A stretch of 64,000 nucleotides of DNA, taken from contig CM062297.1 of NCBI GenBank assembly GCA_031216915.1, positions 175,884,356 through 175,948,355 on the forward strand. Reading direction: 5' to 3'. Below are positions 43,230 through 55,088 of this stretch, one piece after another. Numbering within the stretch: position 1 is the first letter of the stretch; every line of letters begins with the position of its first letter. The notes under the pieces were generated by a model. The model worked only from the letters and a program-made list of their open reading frames with translations. It was not told where the DNA came from and made no database searches. A program made the position numbers and the translations under genes. Source of the DNA: Pictodentalium vernedei. Taxonomy: Eukaryota; Mollusca; Scaphopoda; Dentaliida; Dentaliidae.

Positions 43230-44197
43230 TTAAGGGCCTATATAAGTAATGAAATTTTGTTTATTTTGAAAATTCTCACCTCTGATATTCCTTCAATTAA
43301 AATTAAATATACACAAACTGTACATCAAAATGAAGGTTGGGATGTATAGAACACGAAACACATGTGTAATCAACTCATAGGGTGGACTGTAGGCACCACT
43401 GGTTCCTGGAAGTCTGCTGTCGTATTCGCACCAGAACTGATAATTTAATAATATTTCACGAAAACAACTTGTGGCCAAATGTGCTTTACATATCCAAGAA
43501 CAAAACTAGGGGATAAAAATTCTTCAAAACAAGGCGGCAGAGCTGCATTGGGGAAAATTCCAAAGCCTTCGCTTTTGTTTACGTATGAGTATACTTTCGA
43601 TTTCCGGTCGACGTCATCGAACAGAAAAAGCATGTAAAAACAACGCCGTCTAAAATAAAATAATGAAAAAAATCGCCTTCATACAGTATACTGTTATTAG
43701 ATTGAGATTGCACAGTTGCCATATTCAATGCAAGGTATCATGATACCTGTTGAAATTTCTTAGAATTACGATTTTGTTTTTCGATGGAAATTCGTGGTAA
43801 CGAGTGATTTGCGCATGTCTGTCGAGCATAGAAACCATCTTCAATAAAAAATGCAGACAGTGTTGTCCTTTTCCAAAATGCAGTCCTATCGCTGTATTTG
43901 AAAGTGTTTTGGACGCCTAGCTTTGTTCTTGGATATATGAAGCACATTTGGCCATACAAGTTGTTCTGAGGAAATATTATTTTATTATCAGTTCTGGTGC
44001 GAATACGGTAGCAGACTTCCAGGAACCAGTGGTGCCTACAGTCGACTCTATGAGTTGATTACATATGTGGTTCGTGTTTTATACATCCCAGCCTTCATTT
44101 TGATGTATAACTTGTGTATATTTAATCTGAATTTAAGGAATGTGAGAGGTGAGAATTTCAAAATAAACAAAATTCCATTACTTATATAGGCCCTTAA
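43230..44197. mobile_element. 960-bp TTAA element with GGGCC ends and 270-bp inverted repeats
   Basis: TTAA at 43230-43233 and 44194-44197 flanks GGGCCTATATAAGTAATG and its complement. The inverted arms continue about 270 bp (for example TATTCGCACCAGAACTGATA on the left, matched on the right). G-terminated TTAA elements resemble the Kolobok type more than piggyBac; this is inference. The interior frames are not recognisable. Confidence 0.75.
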
Positions 44198-44255
44198 TCA
44201 CATGAATTAACCTTGGTTAACCGATTAAGTGAAAAGTGAAAATTTTTAGTAATTC

Positions 44256-44307
44256 ATGAATTTATTTTATAAGTATCGTCTGCTACCCGAATTGGGTAAA
44301 GGGTTAA
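44256..44307. mobile_element. TTAA MITE right-end fragment
   Basis: GTATCGTCTGCTACCCGAAT then TGGGTAAAGGGTTAA, inside the hAT-like element. Confidence 0.6.
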
Positions 44308-46572
44308 GAATGATCATTTCCAGCTACTGATACAGTATAATGATCATGCAAGTGAGCAAGTATGTCAGCACGTAACTTGCATGCTTTACTCTGTCTCATA
44401 TAATGAATGTGAGTTAGTGTGACAATGTTTGCCTGTTTTGGAGCAAGTGTGTTCCACTGTTAACCCTATAAAACAGTAGTTCAAAAGTAACGGTTAATCG
44501 TCGAACAATTATTTTTTTTGATCGATCAAGACGTTGATCATTGGTTAATCGATTAATCGGTTAACCGTTTCAGCTCTACAAAATGGTCGGTTATTCGAAT
44601 GTTCTGGCCCCAATGGAATGATTACATACTCCAGACTCGGAGAATATATTTTCACCAGACACTTTTTTATGTATTGCAATGCTGCAATGCAATACCACAA
44701 ACACGAAATTTAGTTGTTCCTCGTGTGACCCATACTGAATCCGGTCATGTAATTACAATGTTGCTCTTTTAAAAATATTTATTTTGGACGAGCTTTAGAA
44801 AGTGGGGACGTAATCACGCTTTTAGTTGTTCGAGACAATGTTCCAAAAATGCGCAATCAAGATGCAGCAAATGATTTAGCTGTTAATGCTGTTAACATCG
44901 TAACTGCAGTATATATGTCTTGAAATTCCATCGACAGTCATCAAATATTTACTTGTTGTCTGTCAAGGTTATAGCTAAAAGTTGCGATTGTCTTGTTTAA
45001 AAATGTAAATATTTTCGATAATCTTTCTGAATGGGTTAAACATAAAACGTAAAGATAGGTATATGACGGACCCTGAAAACCGATTTGTCAATTAAGCAAT
45101 GATTCTAGCGATGGGATTTAAGCATGAAATTTAATGTCTTCAGGGCGCCTTTGTTGAACTCCACATGGGCTATCCGATAACTGATCAAAGAGACATTCTT
45201 CTGTTGTCATTATCTATGTAATTAAGGCCAGTTAATAGCTAATTATTGGGAAACAGTGCATCACACATGTTTTGGACACACACCCATATTACGCATCTAT
45301 CCTGTTGTCGCAGGATTACAGGGGTTAAATTGATGTTCGAAATGGTGGAGGAAAATTTATGTTCTTATCAGTGCTCAGCCGACAGCCAGTGACTGTCGAC
45401 TGAACCCCAGTTCGAACGTAAACCTTGCCACCTTATCAATGCCCTGTCCGCTTGGGACTGTTAGGATTCCTGAAGGTGCCTGTGGCTTACAACGCCAAAG
45501 GGTGATCAACGATAATTCACTGAAAAAATTATTTATTTACATGTACGAAGAAATATAATATGAAACAAATTACTCACAAAATTATCCACAAGAATACACT
45601 ACGGATAAAAGTTTATTCTTTAGGGTCCTCGACGTCTAGTACTACAGCTGGCTGTCCGCTGGGTCAACCTCACATCATCTTCGTTTTCTCACGGTTTGTG
45701 ATATATACAAAGTGTCTATTCACTTCTCGTTGCTTTCTCCTCGCAGGTTTAACTTCACAATCATTCGGGCTTAACACTTATAATGTTCTGCTTGAGTGAC
45801 TCTATCAGCGTTCTCGCAGTTCAATCACAATTCAATCGGCGTCTACCACAGTTCACGATTACTTTGCGCCTTGCCTGGCTCTCACGGGGTTAAGTTATTC
45901 TTCGCCTTCAGATATATACTGAACAAAGCTTACATAAAAATATTCTGCAAAGTGTTCTCAACATCACCAATCCTCGCACCGCCTAAAACTATCTTATCTC
46001 GCGAGCTATTCAAGCGCTTACTCAAGCTCTTAATACGGTCTCTAGACCCCAACGTTACAGCATTTACTTCTTTGGCTACTATGCCACTACGGTTCTCAAG
46101 CGTTAACAAACTGCTATCGGTTCCTTACAACCCTCACAGAGTTACGGCAATACGCGGACTTTCAATCTCGGTGCCTGTGACCCTCATCGGCCAAGGCTAA
46201 ACTCGGACCTTCTCTGGGTGCCCTCAGGCTAACTGCCCTCCTCAGAATTCTGCTTCACTCTTTATACAGTCGGTACGCAAAGGTTAAACATATTAATTCT
46301 GATTTAACGAGTGCTTTGTAATTCAATATGGATAGAGATATTAATGCGTATTTTGTTTGAGTTACACTCGCTTGACAATTCGTGGACACTTTTATTATTA
46401 TGAGCTCGTGTTCTGTGATGTCTGGCAACATATCTCGGAACTCTCCTGGCTTATTAAGATATGCCTCTTTTGAAACAATTTGACATTTTAATGATTGTCT
46501 GAAGCGGCCAGAACACGATTAAACTGTTTACGTTCAAATTACCCGTGAACAATCCACGATGGACAGGATGAT

Positions 46573-46874
46573 ACAGTTAAAACTAGAAGTCCTGTCATGA
46601 AATGCGCACAAACAGCACGTCGACCTGTGCGTTAATCTACGCGTTATGACCATAGTAAGGCTATCAAATTCTGTACAGATGGCCTGTGCACAAGCAATGT
46701 TTCACCCAATGGACCTCCGGGTAACCCGGAGGTACACTGGCAGAACCATTGCCTGTGTTTGCTATGAGTAACCAGGAGAACCTGTCGTGCTTTGGATGCC
46801 ATTCGATATGGCAATTGCGCGCAATTAAGCCTAGATAAGCGCACAGTTCGTTACAGGACTTCCAGTTTTAACTG
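46573..46874 (+). mobile_element. ACAGTTAAAACTAG foldback MITE, copy 2
   Basis: ACAGTTAAAACTAGAAGTCC to CCAGTTTTAACTG with a central ACCTCCGGGTAACCCGGAGGT palindrome (shown here in part). It lies inside the TG...CA insertion. Confidence 0.85.
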
Positions 46875-47113
46875 CACATTGGTTTAGTGTAATCATAAAG
46901 AGAAAATCGCTTGCGATGTTTTCACACGTGCACGCTAACTTATCTCTGCTTCGAAAACGCGAAATAACATTCTAGCTTATTAGAGGTTAAGTTGACCACA
47001 TTACGTCTAATTGACCATTCAACCAAATAGCGTGACACAAGCAAATAAATATTATTTAATCGAAGGCTCCCATAGATTTCGCCAGCAATCTTCGCCATAT
47101 TACTGTGATTTGT

Positions 47114-47142
<29 letters not shown>
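47114..47142 (+). repeat. Run of 29 G
   Basis: Longest homopolymer in the window. Confidence 0.95.
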
Positions 47143-47144
<2 letters not shown>

Positions 47145-48629
47145 CTGCAAATCTTAGGACTTGTGTATACTTTAGTCTAAATTAAATTACATAAAAAAAT
47201 AATAAAGTTGTAATCCCAACTCTTGGCCTCAAATAGCGTGACACCTGTCACCGAATGTCACGGAGATACCAAAATTCGAGTCTTTCAACGGAACTTTAAA
47301 GCGAGTATTAAATTATGTTAGATCTGAGCGGCCAAGTTCAAGAGAAGCGATTGAACTGAGAAATGATGTTCTGGCTATCTAAATAAAAATCAGGGGATTT
47401 CTAGAAAAAAATCATTCCAGCCAATTCCAGTCGGTAGGTGTGTAAGGCTGTGGGTCGGTCCGAGTAGATGAGGAGGTCCCATTCTATAGGTTAGAGAAGG
47501 TGCCGCATCGGTGTGAAAGTATAGGAACGTTGTGACGTAGGGGAGCCATAGAGCTCATATTTAGAATAGGAGCAGACGCGGGCCAAGTCGGTGGACATGT
47601 TTGAGAATAGGATCAGAAACACGAAGTACGAGCTCGGGGAGCTATTTGCATTTAGATAAACGGCATTACCTGTTTTTGAAGGCAAGTCATGCGTAGGCAG
47701 AGTAAGCTTTGCCTGTATGGACATTATCCTGAAACAAACGTAAGGGGGAGTTTAACCCCATTGGTAGCGAAAGCTTGTGTGAAAAGCGTCAAATAAAATG
47801 ACAATAAGCTAGCGGCCGTGCGACGGCAGTGGTAGAGTGGCATCCCGTCACTTGTTGGGAGTAAGGCGTCCCGATAAAGTGACAATACGTTAGTGGCCGT
47901 GCCACGGCAGTGAAAGGAGTGACGTGAAGAGGCGGCCAAGGAACAAATACCAGCGAAAAGGAGGAAAAACCAGCGACAACAGAGAATGCGGGCCCGCAAG
48001 TGACTCAAAAATTGTGGGTATGGAGTGATTGACGTTTTGTATTCGTATTCTTGTAGATTCCATGTAAGTCAGAAATTATCATTATTTTTTTCATTTTTGT
48101 ATTAAAATTGTTGTTTTCAGTGCACCCCTGTTGATTTATGCTTTTCGAGGAAAAGTTATTAACCCCTTCAGGATAAGAACCACCCCAACAAAAGTGAAAC
48201 GGTCGGGTTCGTCACGGTGAGACATACGTTCACACTCGGATTCAGACGACACTCCTTGAGTTTGGCTGAATACCCGGCTTGAATCCATTTCCCCCATCAA
48301 CGACAAAGCCCAGTTTCCGACATTTTGCACTTTTTTGTTGATGAAATTCTGAAACATAGTGCGCAAAGGAAATAACATGAACAACTCGAAAAGAGAGTCC
48401 TGCCTGTATAAAACCAGCATTAAAGACATAACTTAAAGAGGTATTCATAAAAAGTATGCTTAGTGTTACAGAAAATGCTCTTCCCAAAATATAGTTTAGG
48501 TGAGGGGCGAAATATGAAGGTGAATGTATTCGATTTGAGACATGTCTGGTTGGTTGTGGTTAATAAATATACAAGGTTAAGAGTTAGTTAACCAAAACTA
48601 TTTCTGGAAAAAAATTATTTCTTCCCGTA

Positions 48630-49450
48630 ATAGAGAGACATCCACCACGATGTCATATGCTTGATAGGCTGCGTTAAACGAACACTGACAAATGCTTTTC
48701 AGAAAGTCAATTCTTGGGAAATGCATAAATACAATGAAAAAAACAGATGTTGAATTTTTTGGACACTAACAAATTAAAATATTAAAGAATGCAGGGACAT
48801 CATGAAAAGTTGGGAGAGATTGGTTTAGGTTTTCGTAAATAGTGGTTGGATCCGCTCTCTTTATGTTGTCCGCTGGTTCTAAAGTCGTCCCATGAGTTCC
48901 AATGCGTTCGACGTGTCACTGGAACTCATGGGACGAAGTGTAGCCTGCCTAATCTTGCAGACGATTTTCCAGCTTTTCCTGCTCAGTGGTATCAAAAAGG
49001 TCAGTGTTGGGGCACTTCTGCACAACGACGAGTGTTAAAAATTAACATAACATTGCAAAAAATAATGGTTTATTCCAGGTAATATAGAGACATGGCTGAT
49101 GGATGCGTCAAACGAACACTGACAAATGCTTTTCAGGAAGCCGATTCTTGAGATAAGATAAAATAAATGCATAAATTACAACAAAAAATCAGATGTTAGT
49201 TTTTGGTCATTAACAAAGAAAAACATTAAAGATTGCAAAGAAACCACGAAAAGTTGGGAGAGGTTGGTTAAGTTTTTCGTAAATTGTTGGTTGGGTCCGT
49301 TATTCTTTTTGTTTTCCGCTGTTTCTAAACCAGTGTAGCCTGCCTCATCTTGCAGACGATTTATACAGCTTTTCCTGTTCATTGGTATCAAAAACGTCAG
49401 TGTCAGGGACCTGCTGCACAACGTCGGTCGGACTCGGAGGCTGGTAGATT
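48630..49450 (+). repeat. Two-copy tandem duplication, about 400-450 bp units
   Basis: GAACACTGACAAATGCTTTT, AAAGTTGGGAGAG, TGTAGCCTGCCT-ATCTTGCAGACGATTT and TTCCTG-TCA-TGGTATCAAAAA occur in both units (48660-49040 and 49100-49430). Unit 1 has an extra foldback insertion at 48894-48936. Confidence 0.85.
48894..48936. mobile_element. Small foldback insertion, TCGTCCC family
   Basis: Arms TCGTCCCATGAGTTCCA and TGGAACTCATGGGACGA; absent from the sister unit, which reads TTCTAAACCAGTGTAGCC at the corresponding position (about 49324-49340). Confidence 0.85.
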
Positions 49451-49715
49451 CGTCTTCAGACTTCTGAGCGATAAAAAATGTAGGCTAATAGACTAATATA
49501 AACGATCGTGTTTTTTTTCGTTTTTATAAAATAACTTAAACTGCGAGTTGGAAATATCACTCTGTTTATGGTTTCGCCCGAAAGTCGAATTTGTTGAACA
49601 TGAAACTCGACACTTTTTCTTGGAAATAAATCTGGCGAATTCGTACTTCAGCCACTGTCGCCAGAAGTGAGTGTTTACGCAATGCAGAATTTCCAAGTAA
49701 AGTGTTTATATTCAT

Positions 49716-50140
49716 TTATTACTTTCCAAGGCGTGATTTACTGGGATTACCGGGTTTGATTATAAACGATAGCTCAACAAGTGAATTGCGCAATCAACAA
49801 TTGTGTCATGCATCCGTGCGCGCAAACGAAGACGCTTTGCCGTGGGTGCAATGGGGACATCATTGTTTTTTTTTTTGTTTTTGAACCCTTTACCAAATAT
49901 GAAAAGCAGACAACACTTGCAAAAAAAAATTCTTCAGTAGGTATTATTTTCATTTTTTGACTCAAAAACATAGGTTATGACCCCTTATTGGAACGAGCTC
50001 GGCGAGCTCGTTCCAATGAGGGGTCATAACCTATGTTTTAGAGACAAAAAATGAAAAAAATAATGAAAATTAATTGGCGATTTTTGAGAATAGCGCTGGC
50101 CGTTACGTTAGGCAAAGGGTTAAATAATATAATTATCGTT
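49716..50140 (+). repeat. Second copy of the 4.9-5.3 kb segment
   Basis: Direct-orientation match to 4896-5312, interrupted at a TTAA by the 50139-53307 element and resumed at 53304. Confidence 0.85.
49881..50123. mobile_element. piggyBac-like TTAA MITE, copy 5
   Basis: The left TTAA has decayed to TTGA (TTGAACCCTTTACC); the right is GGCAAAGGGTTAA. Central GGAACGAGCTCGGCGAGCTC hairpin. Confidence 0.8.
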
Positions 50141-53100
50141 AAGGGGTCGTCCAACCTAACTTTGGTCAATTTTTTTACATTTTTCCCAATGCCTCAGAAA
50201 CAGATAAGAGAAGTAGGGAAAGGCAAATTATATATCAAAATAATGAGTAAAGTGCATAGAAAAGGTACATATATTTTTTTTCAGGAAAAAAAGTGAATTT
50301 TATGATTTTGAAGAAGATTAATTTGCAAATGGCATAAGTAACGAACCGGTAAAACCACAAAATAATCGGTAATTCGAAAGCCTTGTCCTCAATATAATGA
50401 TAACATACTACAGACTCGGAGAAAGCATTTTTTTGACACACACTCTGGTGGGTTTTGACGTTTGAATGTAATAACATCAACACAAATTTTTGATGTTCCG
50501 GATGTGGCCATGTTTCAACGATGTTTTTCCGGTCATGTGATTACGATGTGGTTCTTGCAGAAATACTCAATTTGGGCAATCGTAAGAATGCAAGGACGTG
50601 ATCACGCCCTTTATTTGTTCGAGACAATGTATGAGCGTATTTGCAAACAGGTGACAGCAAGTACTTGAGCTGTTAATGTCATAACTGCAAAATATGGTTC
50701 GAAATTCCCTCTCGTGTTTACAGGCCGTCTGAACTTTTTTGTTGACAAAAAATCTGAATTATTGCGCACTAGAAAGACAACATGAACCACTTGTAAAAAA
50801 AATAACCGAGTGTATAAAATCGGGACGATACACATAAAATAAGGCAATACTCATAACAAAGTAAGCAGAATGCTTCAGAAATCACTTTTTCACGAAGTAT
50901 ATTCCAAGTGACCTGGAACTATATTGAGTGTGTTAATTTCCCCCTGTCGCTGCGAAGTTATTTACGTCCTAGTAACCATGGAATTTGAAGACGGGTATGT
51001 TTGATGTCTGCAAAGGACCGATTGAAGATGGGTTGAAAATGATGCATTCGTGCTTTTAAATAAGGTGCGCTTGGACGATGCTGAGAATTTAGTTTTTTCT
51101 TCCAACCAACCATAGTAATACAAGCGTCGATCAGTGTTTTTTTTTTATCGTTTTACACTGACAAATGTGACAAATCTCCTTCACCGGAAACCATCCCCCA
51201 ATTTGCATATCACAATAAACATAACCGCTGTCACGGAGTGTCAGCGTGGCCGTGTGGTCAAAACCGAAACGAATTATCGAATGCACGGTCAATATTAGCT
51301 GCAATTGGCTTTTAAATAAATGAAATACACGAAATATTCGCAATTTCTTCATTATTCATGCCGAGTTACTTTTTAATCAAACCACATGCGTTCAGTTTCG
51401 TTTGTCGGCATCAAACTGATATTGTTTGTGGTAATTAAATAGTACGAGAAGGCGAAGGAAGCCAAATATTTTTACATCATCTATTATTTAATTCAAATTG
51501 ATAATTTCTTTTATTTAACTGAAATTATGAACTGATAAGTTGGGTGTGTTGCGATTATTATGCCCCAGACCTGGAACTTAGTGGAAGTTGGAAAATCAAA
51601 GGTGCATCTAGGGCCGTGCAGTGGTGACCCCCTGTCCTCTTAATCTTAGTCTTACCCATTCATCATTGCATGTACCAACATTCCTCCTTGTATCTCAACC
51701 ATTGCTACTCCAATTTGAAGGATATTTGGTTTTGTGATCGAGCATCATGGAGAAACAATGCCTGTGTAGCTGCTGCAGCATGTGTTTCTTCCCACATTTT
51801 TTCAGAGTTGTGGTACTTTTTCACTCTTTTGAGTTAGAAAATTTTGTTTATAACTAGTTGATTTGTTACAATTTGTTGCAAAGTGCCTGCTAATTCCCTC
51901 AATTGTATTGCTACAGAATTTTCTGGTGAAGATTTTGTTCCTATTACTTATCAAGCAACAACCTAATGAATATTCTGTATAAAGCCACCAATCTGATGTT
52001 TGACACTTTTATTGGAGCTGTTTTGAAGGCTTATGGAACTCAAAATGTTGATTATGGCAGGACTTTTCTATTCACCCATGAATCGATAAATTAAGTGTTA
52101 TAGTTGGAAGTAAGAAGCATGAAAGGTCCAGAACTAAAACTCTAAAAAGAATGTTTTGCAGTGTAACATGATTTTTGCAGATACACTTATTTGGAGGTTT
52201 ACCTGTCTGATAGTGTTTGGAACATGTGTGGCCAGGATCTTCAAAAAGAAAAAAAGAGTTAAACTTTGAGAAAAAAGGCATATGCCTTGAGTGCCGGAGG
52301 TAGAGTCATACAAGGAAGAGAGCCCCACCCCCCCCCACCCCACCCCCAAAATTTTCTGTGTCAAATGGAGCTCACTTGTCATCTTTTGGGGATTGCTTTG
52401 TGTACTGCGTTCTTGAAAAAAATATGTGAGACCCTCTGGATGTGCCCTTCTGATCTCAATATGTCAGTAAGCCTCCTTGGGGAAAGTACATGCAATAATG
52501 GTTATGTAAGGTTGATTTGATGTGTTTTGAATAACAATGTACTTTTAAGTACATTAGATGGTTTATTGCAGTGACAGGTTACAGTTACCCTTATTTCTTC
52601 TCCAACAGATATCATGAGTGTATTGGTGTCCAAGAGTTAAACAAAGCTAATGTACTTATTGATAAACCAGACAAATTTAACAATTTAATCACTATCAAAT
52701 TGATGCATGGGATAAAAGGGGTTACAGTGCAAGGGGTTTGTAAATATATTTATTCAACTACAATGTATGACTTTGCAGTGCATTCTACATAGGAGAATAT
52801 CATATTTTCTTTCCAAACCATTACAGTAACACATACATCTTGATATTGGGAGACACTCTTTTGTCCTTCCATACTTCTTCTGCTGGACTCCTTCAAGTTG
52901 ACCTTTGTTGAACTCCCCAAATCAAAACATAAACAAAAGAAAATGTCTGCCTTCAATCAGTGAGCACTCCACTTATAACATTTGGTCTCAATCTTCATTA
53001 CTTTCATGAATTAGGAAAAGATTTCTTCGAGTATGTACTTAAATGTTTATAGAATACAGCTGTTATTTTATTTTGAGGTATTTTATTGTAAAAATTTTGT

Positions 53101-53307
53101 TCTCTTACTTATGCCATAGCAGACTTTCAGGTGGTGCTATTTACACATGGCAGCAGTTCCATGGCAAATTTCAGTTTCCACATGTTCTATGTTTCATTCC
53201 AAGCATTTTGGTATATAATTTATTGGGGTTATTCATTTTGGGCCTTTTTTAGACTTGAAAGAAAATTACATGAAATTTGACCAAAGTTAGGTTGGACGTC
53301 CCCTTAA
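50139..53307. mobile_element. 3.16-kb TTAA-flanked element with 27-bp TIRs
   Basis: TTAA at 50139-50142 and 53304-53307. The inverted ends are GGGGTCGTCCAACCTAACTT and AAGTTAGGTTGGACGTCCCC, 27 bp with one mismatch. The unoccupied site is visible at 5308-5313. The interior has portions of the dispersed repeat (50170-50880) and otherwise no recognisable transposase; the longest frames are 70-85 codons. GGG-ended TTAA elements fit Kolobok-type better than piggyBac (CCC-ended), but that rests on the ends alone. Confidence 0.85.
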
Positions 53308-53327
53308 TAATGAAAAGTAATAAACAG

Positions 53328-53483
53328 AGTAATCGCTTGACTGGACTGGTTACGTGAAATAATTCATTCGAAGCGAGGGGCTATATTGTAAAACACTCGT
53401 GCGCATTAGCGCACTCGTGTTTGTACAGCGTCCCTCACCTTTCATGAATTATTTCACGTAACCAGTCCAGTCAAGCGATTACT
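53328..53483. mobile_element. Foldback MITE, AGTAATCGCTTGACTGG family, copy 2
   Basis: Same arms and CGTGCGCATTAGCGCACTCG centre as 5331-5486; here the ends extend to AGAGTAATCG/CGATTACTCT. Confidence 0.85.
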
Positions 53484-54217
53484 CTCTATATCGATAATTT
53501 CCCGTTGAGCTCATTCCACTGAGGCCATAAGCGATGTTTTTAGAAATAAAAGAAAACTTTTGTGTTATTTGATTTTTTTTCGCGAGCGCCGACTTCTATT
53601 CGTCTTAGGAGAGGGTTAATTATCTTTCTGAATACTTGTTCAGGTTACTCCTAAATTCTAACCGTGATAAAAATGTCAGAACACATACTCTACCCCACCT
53701 CATCCGTAATAGCAGCCTGTATTCTAATATTAAAATATTTTTATCTCCTTATACTTAATTATCTGGCATCTGGCCACAGTCTGCGCCTGTCATTAAAGTA
53801 ATTAAAATTTATTTGTTACCCCGTGAACCTGTACTTACTTTATAGTCCAATCCTGGTCTATTTCTTCAATCTCTCGAGTTTTTGTTCCATGAAATGAAGA
53901 TATGGTAGTTTGTTGTAATTCGTTTTAAAAAGAGGAAATATTAAGACGGACAGAAACCGAAACTGCGAGTTTCCGTAAATGTTATATTGCGCATGTGACC
54001 GCCATGACCGAAAATAGATTTCTCGGAAAGTATTTCTCGCAATGAGAAGTTAGTTGCACGGAGAACAACTACCCATGTGTGATATGTTTGTCTGAATTTA
54101 TGAGAAATGAACGATACCAGTGCAAATTGCGGAAAGTTCTTGAGAATTTATTTATGTATTTCTTTTTGTATGAACATGTTCTTGCTAATCTTTTACGTAA
54201 CACAGAATGGGGGTAGG
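53484..54217. other. No gene recognised
   Basis: A degraded GAGCTCATTCC-GAGG-CATAA piece at 53505-53545 recalls the TTAA MITE core; otherwise nothing supported. Confidence 0.35.
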
Positions 54218-54224
54218 TGGGGGG

Positions 54225-54560
54225 GGGGGGGGGGGGTTGCTCAGAATGTAGAGATGCAGACTGCAAGCCGAGAGGACCTCGTTACGAATCCCACCTGCGG
54301 CAATCGCTTTGTGTCCTTGGGTAAGACACTTTACCCCCATTGCCCATGTGGGGGGGGGGGGGGGTGGGCACGGTGGCAATGTGTACTAAAGCGAACGGCA
54401 CGTGTCGGTGGTGAACGTGTCAACAAATGTTAACCCTACTTATGTGGAGTTAGTATGCTGGGGAGTTGACAGTTGCTCGCCGTTGCTCGGTGGTTCTCTC
54501 CACATTCTCCGGTTTCCTCCACCTGTAAAACTGTGGTAGTCATGATTTGCCTACTCTCTT
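54225..54560 (+). mobile_element. tRNA-headed SINE
   Basis: The head TTGCTCAGAATGTAGAGATG (A-box region) is followed by TTACGAATCCCACC (weak B box) at about 54290, then the body (CCTTGGGTAAGACACTTTAC, GCTCGCCGTTGCTCGG). G runs at 54219-54236 and 54350-54364 interrupt or flank it. No A-rich tail remains. Confidence 0.8.
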
Positions 54561-54599
54561 CCTCAAGAGATGAACACTTCTCTTCAAATGAATGGCGTC

Positions 54600-54760
54600 T
54601 TACATAGCACCCTCATTGAAAATTCTGACAATTTCTGTGGCTAAACATGGAAACACGGGTTCCCCTCGCAAATTTGGTTGGCGATAAAATGCGTTCTGTT
54701 TGTCGATAGTTCGTCCCCCAATTTCCAATGTGTTGTTCTATGTGCCTGCTGGCTTATTAC
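54600..54760. repeat. Segment related to 60840-60930
   Basis: GGGTTCCCCTCGCAAATTTG-GTTGGCGATAAAATGCG is the reverse complement of 60849-60885, while the next TTCGTCCCCCAATTTCCAAT resembles one arm of the TCGTCCC foldback in forward sense. Confidence 0.6.
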
Positions 54761-55088
54761 ACACCCCATACATTAAAATTCATTTAAATAAACAAATTTT
54801 AATTCCAATGTTTAAACCCAAAGGTGAAAAGTCCGTTTGTTTCGTTTGAAGCTGTACTGATCAAAAAGATCGATGAAAAGTCAAAACAACCTTTTGGGAA
54901 CCAGCCTAATTATATTCTTTACCTTTTCTATTGGGCGTGTATGTTGAAATTCGTGTCGCTCTTTCTCTTCGGCTGGTGTCCATTCACGCCTAACCATTTG
55001 GTGTTTATTGCTGTTAGTAAAAAGTACAAATTTTAGCAAATTTGCAAAACAGCTTGGAGAAACTTTTTTAAAAGAAATTCGAAGCATG

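Larger units (their letters stand above)
43195..44579. mobile_element. hAT-like element with 8-bp target duplication
   Basis: The ends TAGATCTGAAAAGGTTAA and the complement of TAGAGCTGAAACGGTTAA form the inverted termini, with GATCGATTAA-rich subterminal sequence. CAAAATGG (left with one extra A) borders both sides, and copy C at 50359 reads straight across the site. TAGAG/CAGAG ends plus an 8-bp duplication are hAT hallmarks. It encodes no transposase and is itself interrupted at 43230-44197. Confidence 0.8.
45301..47248. mobile_element. TG...CA insertion with CCTGT duplication, probable solo LTR
   Basis: CCTGT at 45301-45305 and 47244-47248 brackets 1,938 bp that starts TGTCGCAGG and ends GCGTGACA. 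Copy B at 59155 lacks it and reads CCTGTCACGAATGTC. TG...CA ends with a 5-bp duplication are the mark of LTR retroelement termini; with no internal genes it may be a long solo LTR enlarged by the MITE at 46573-46874. AAATAGCGTGACA also occurs at 47026-47038, an internal repeat of its 3' end. Confidence 0.65.
43020..48490 (+). repeat. Dispersed repeat copy A, carrying later insertions
   Basis: Segments 43020-43194 and 44580-44940 match 50170-50740 (copy C); 44966-45305 and 47249-48330 match 58793-60230 (copy B); 48330-48490 matches 50730-50880. The gaps are separate insertions described below. The copies share no convincing coding frame, although similar minus frames (for example 48136-48429 and 60034-60222) persist. 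Confidence 0.8.

Noticed and set aside
45796-46200. 134-codon frame
   Set aside because: It lies in the TG...CA insertion and shows no LTR-element gene motif.
47491-48429. Conserved minus-strand gene in the dispersed repeat
   Set aside because: Frames in copies A and B are similar but disrupted at different points, consistent with decaying non-coding repeat rather than selection on a protein.
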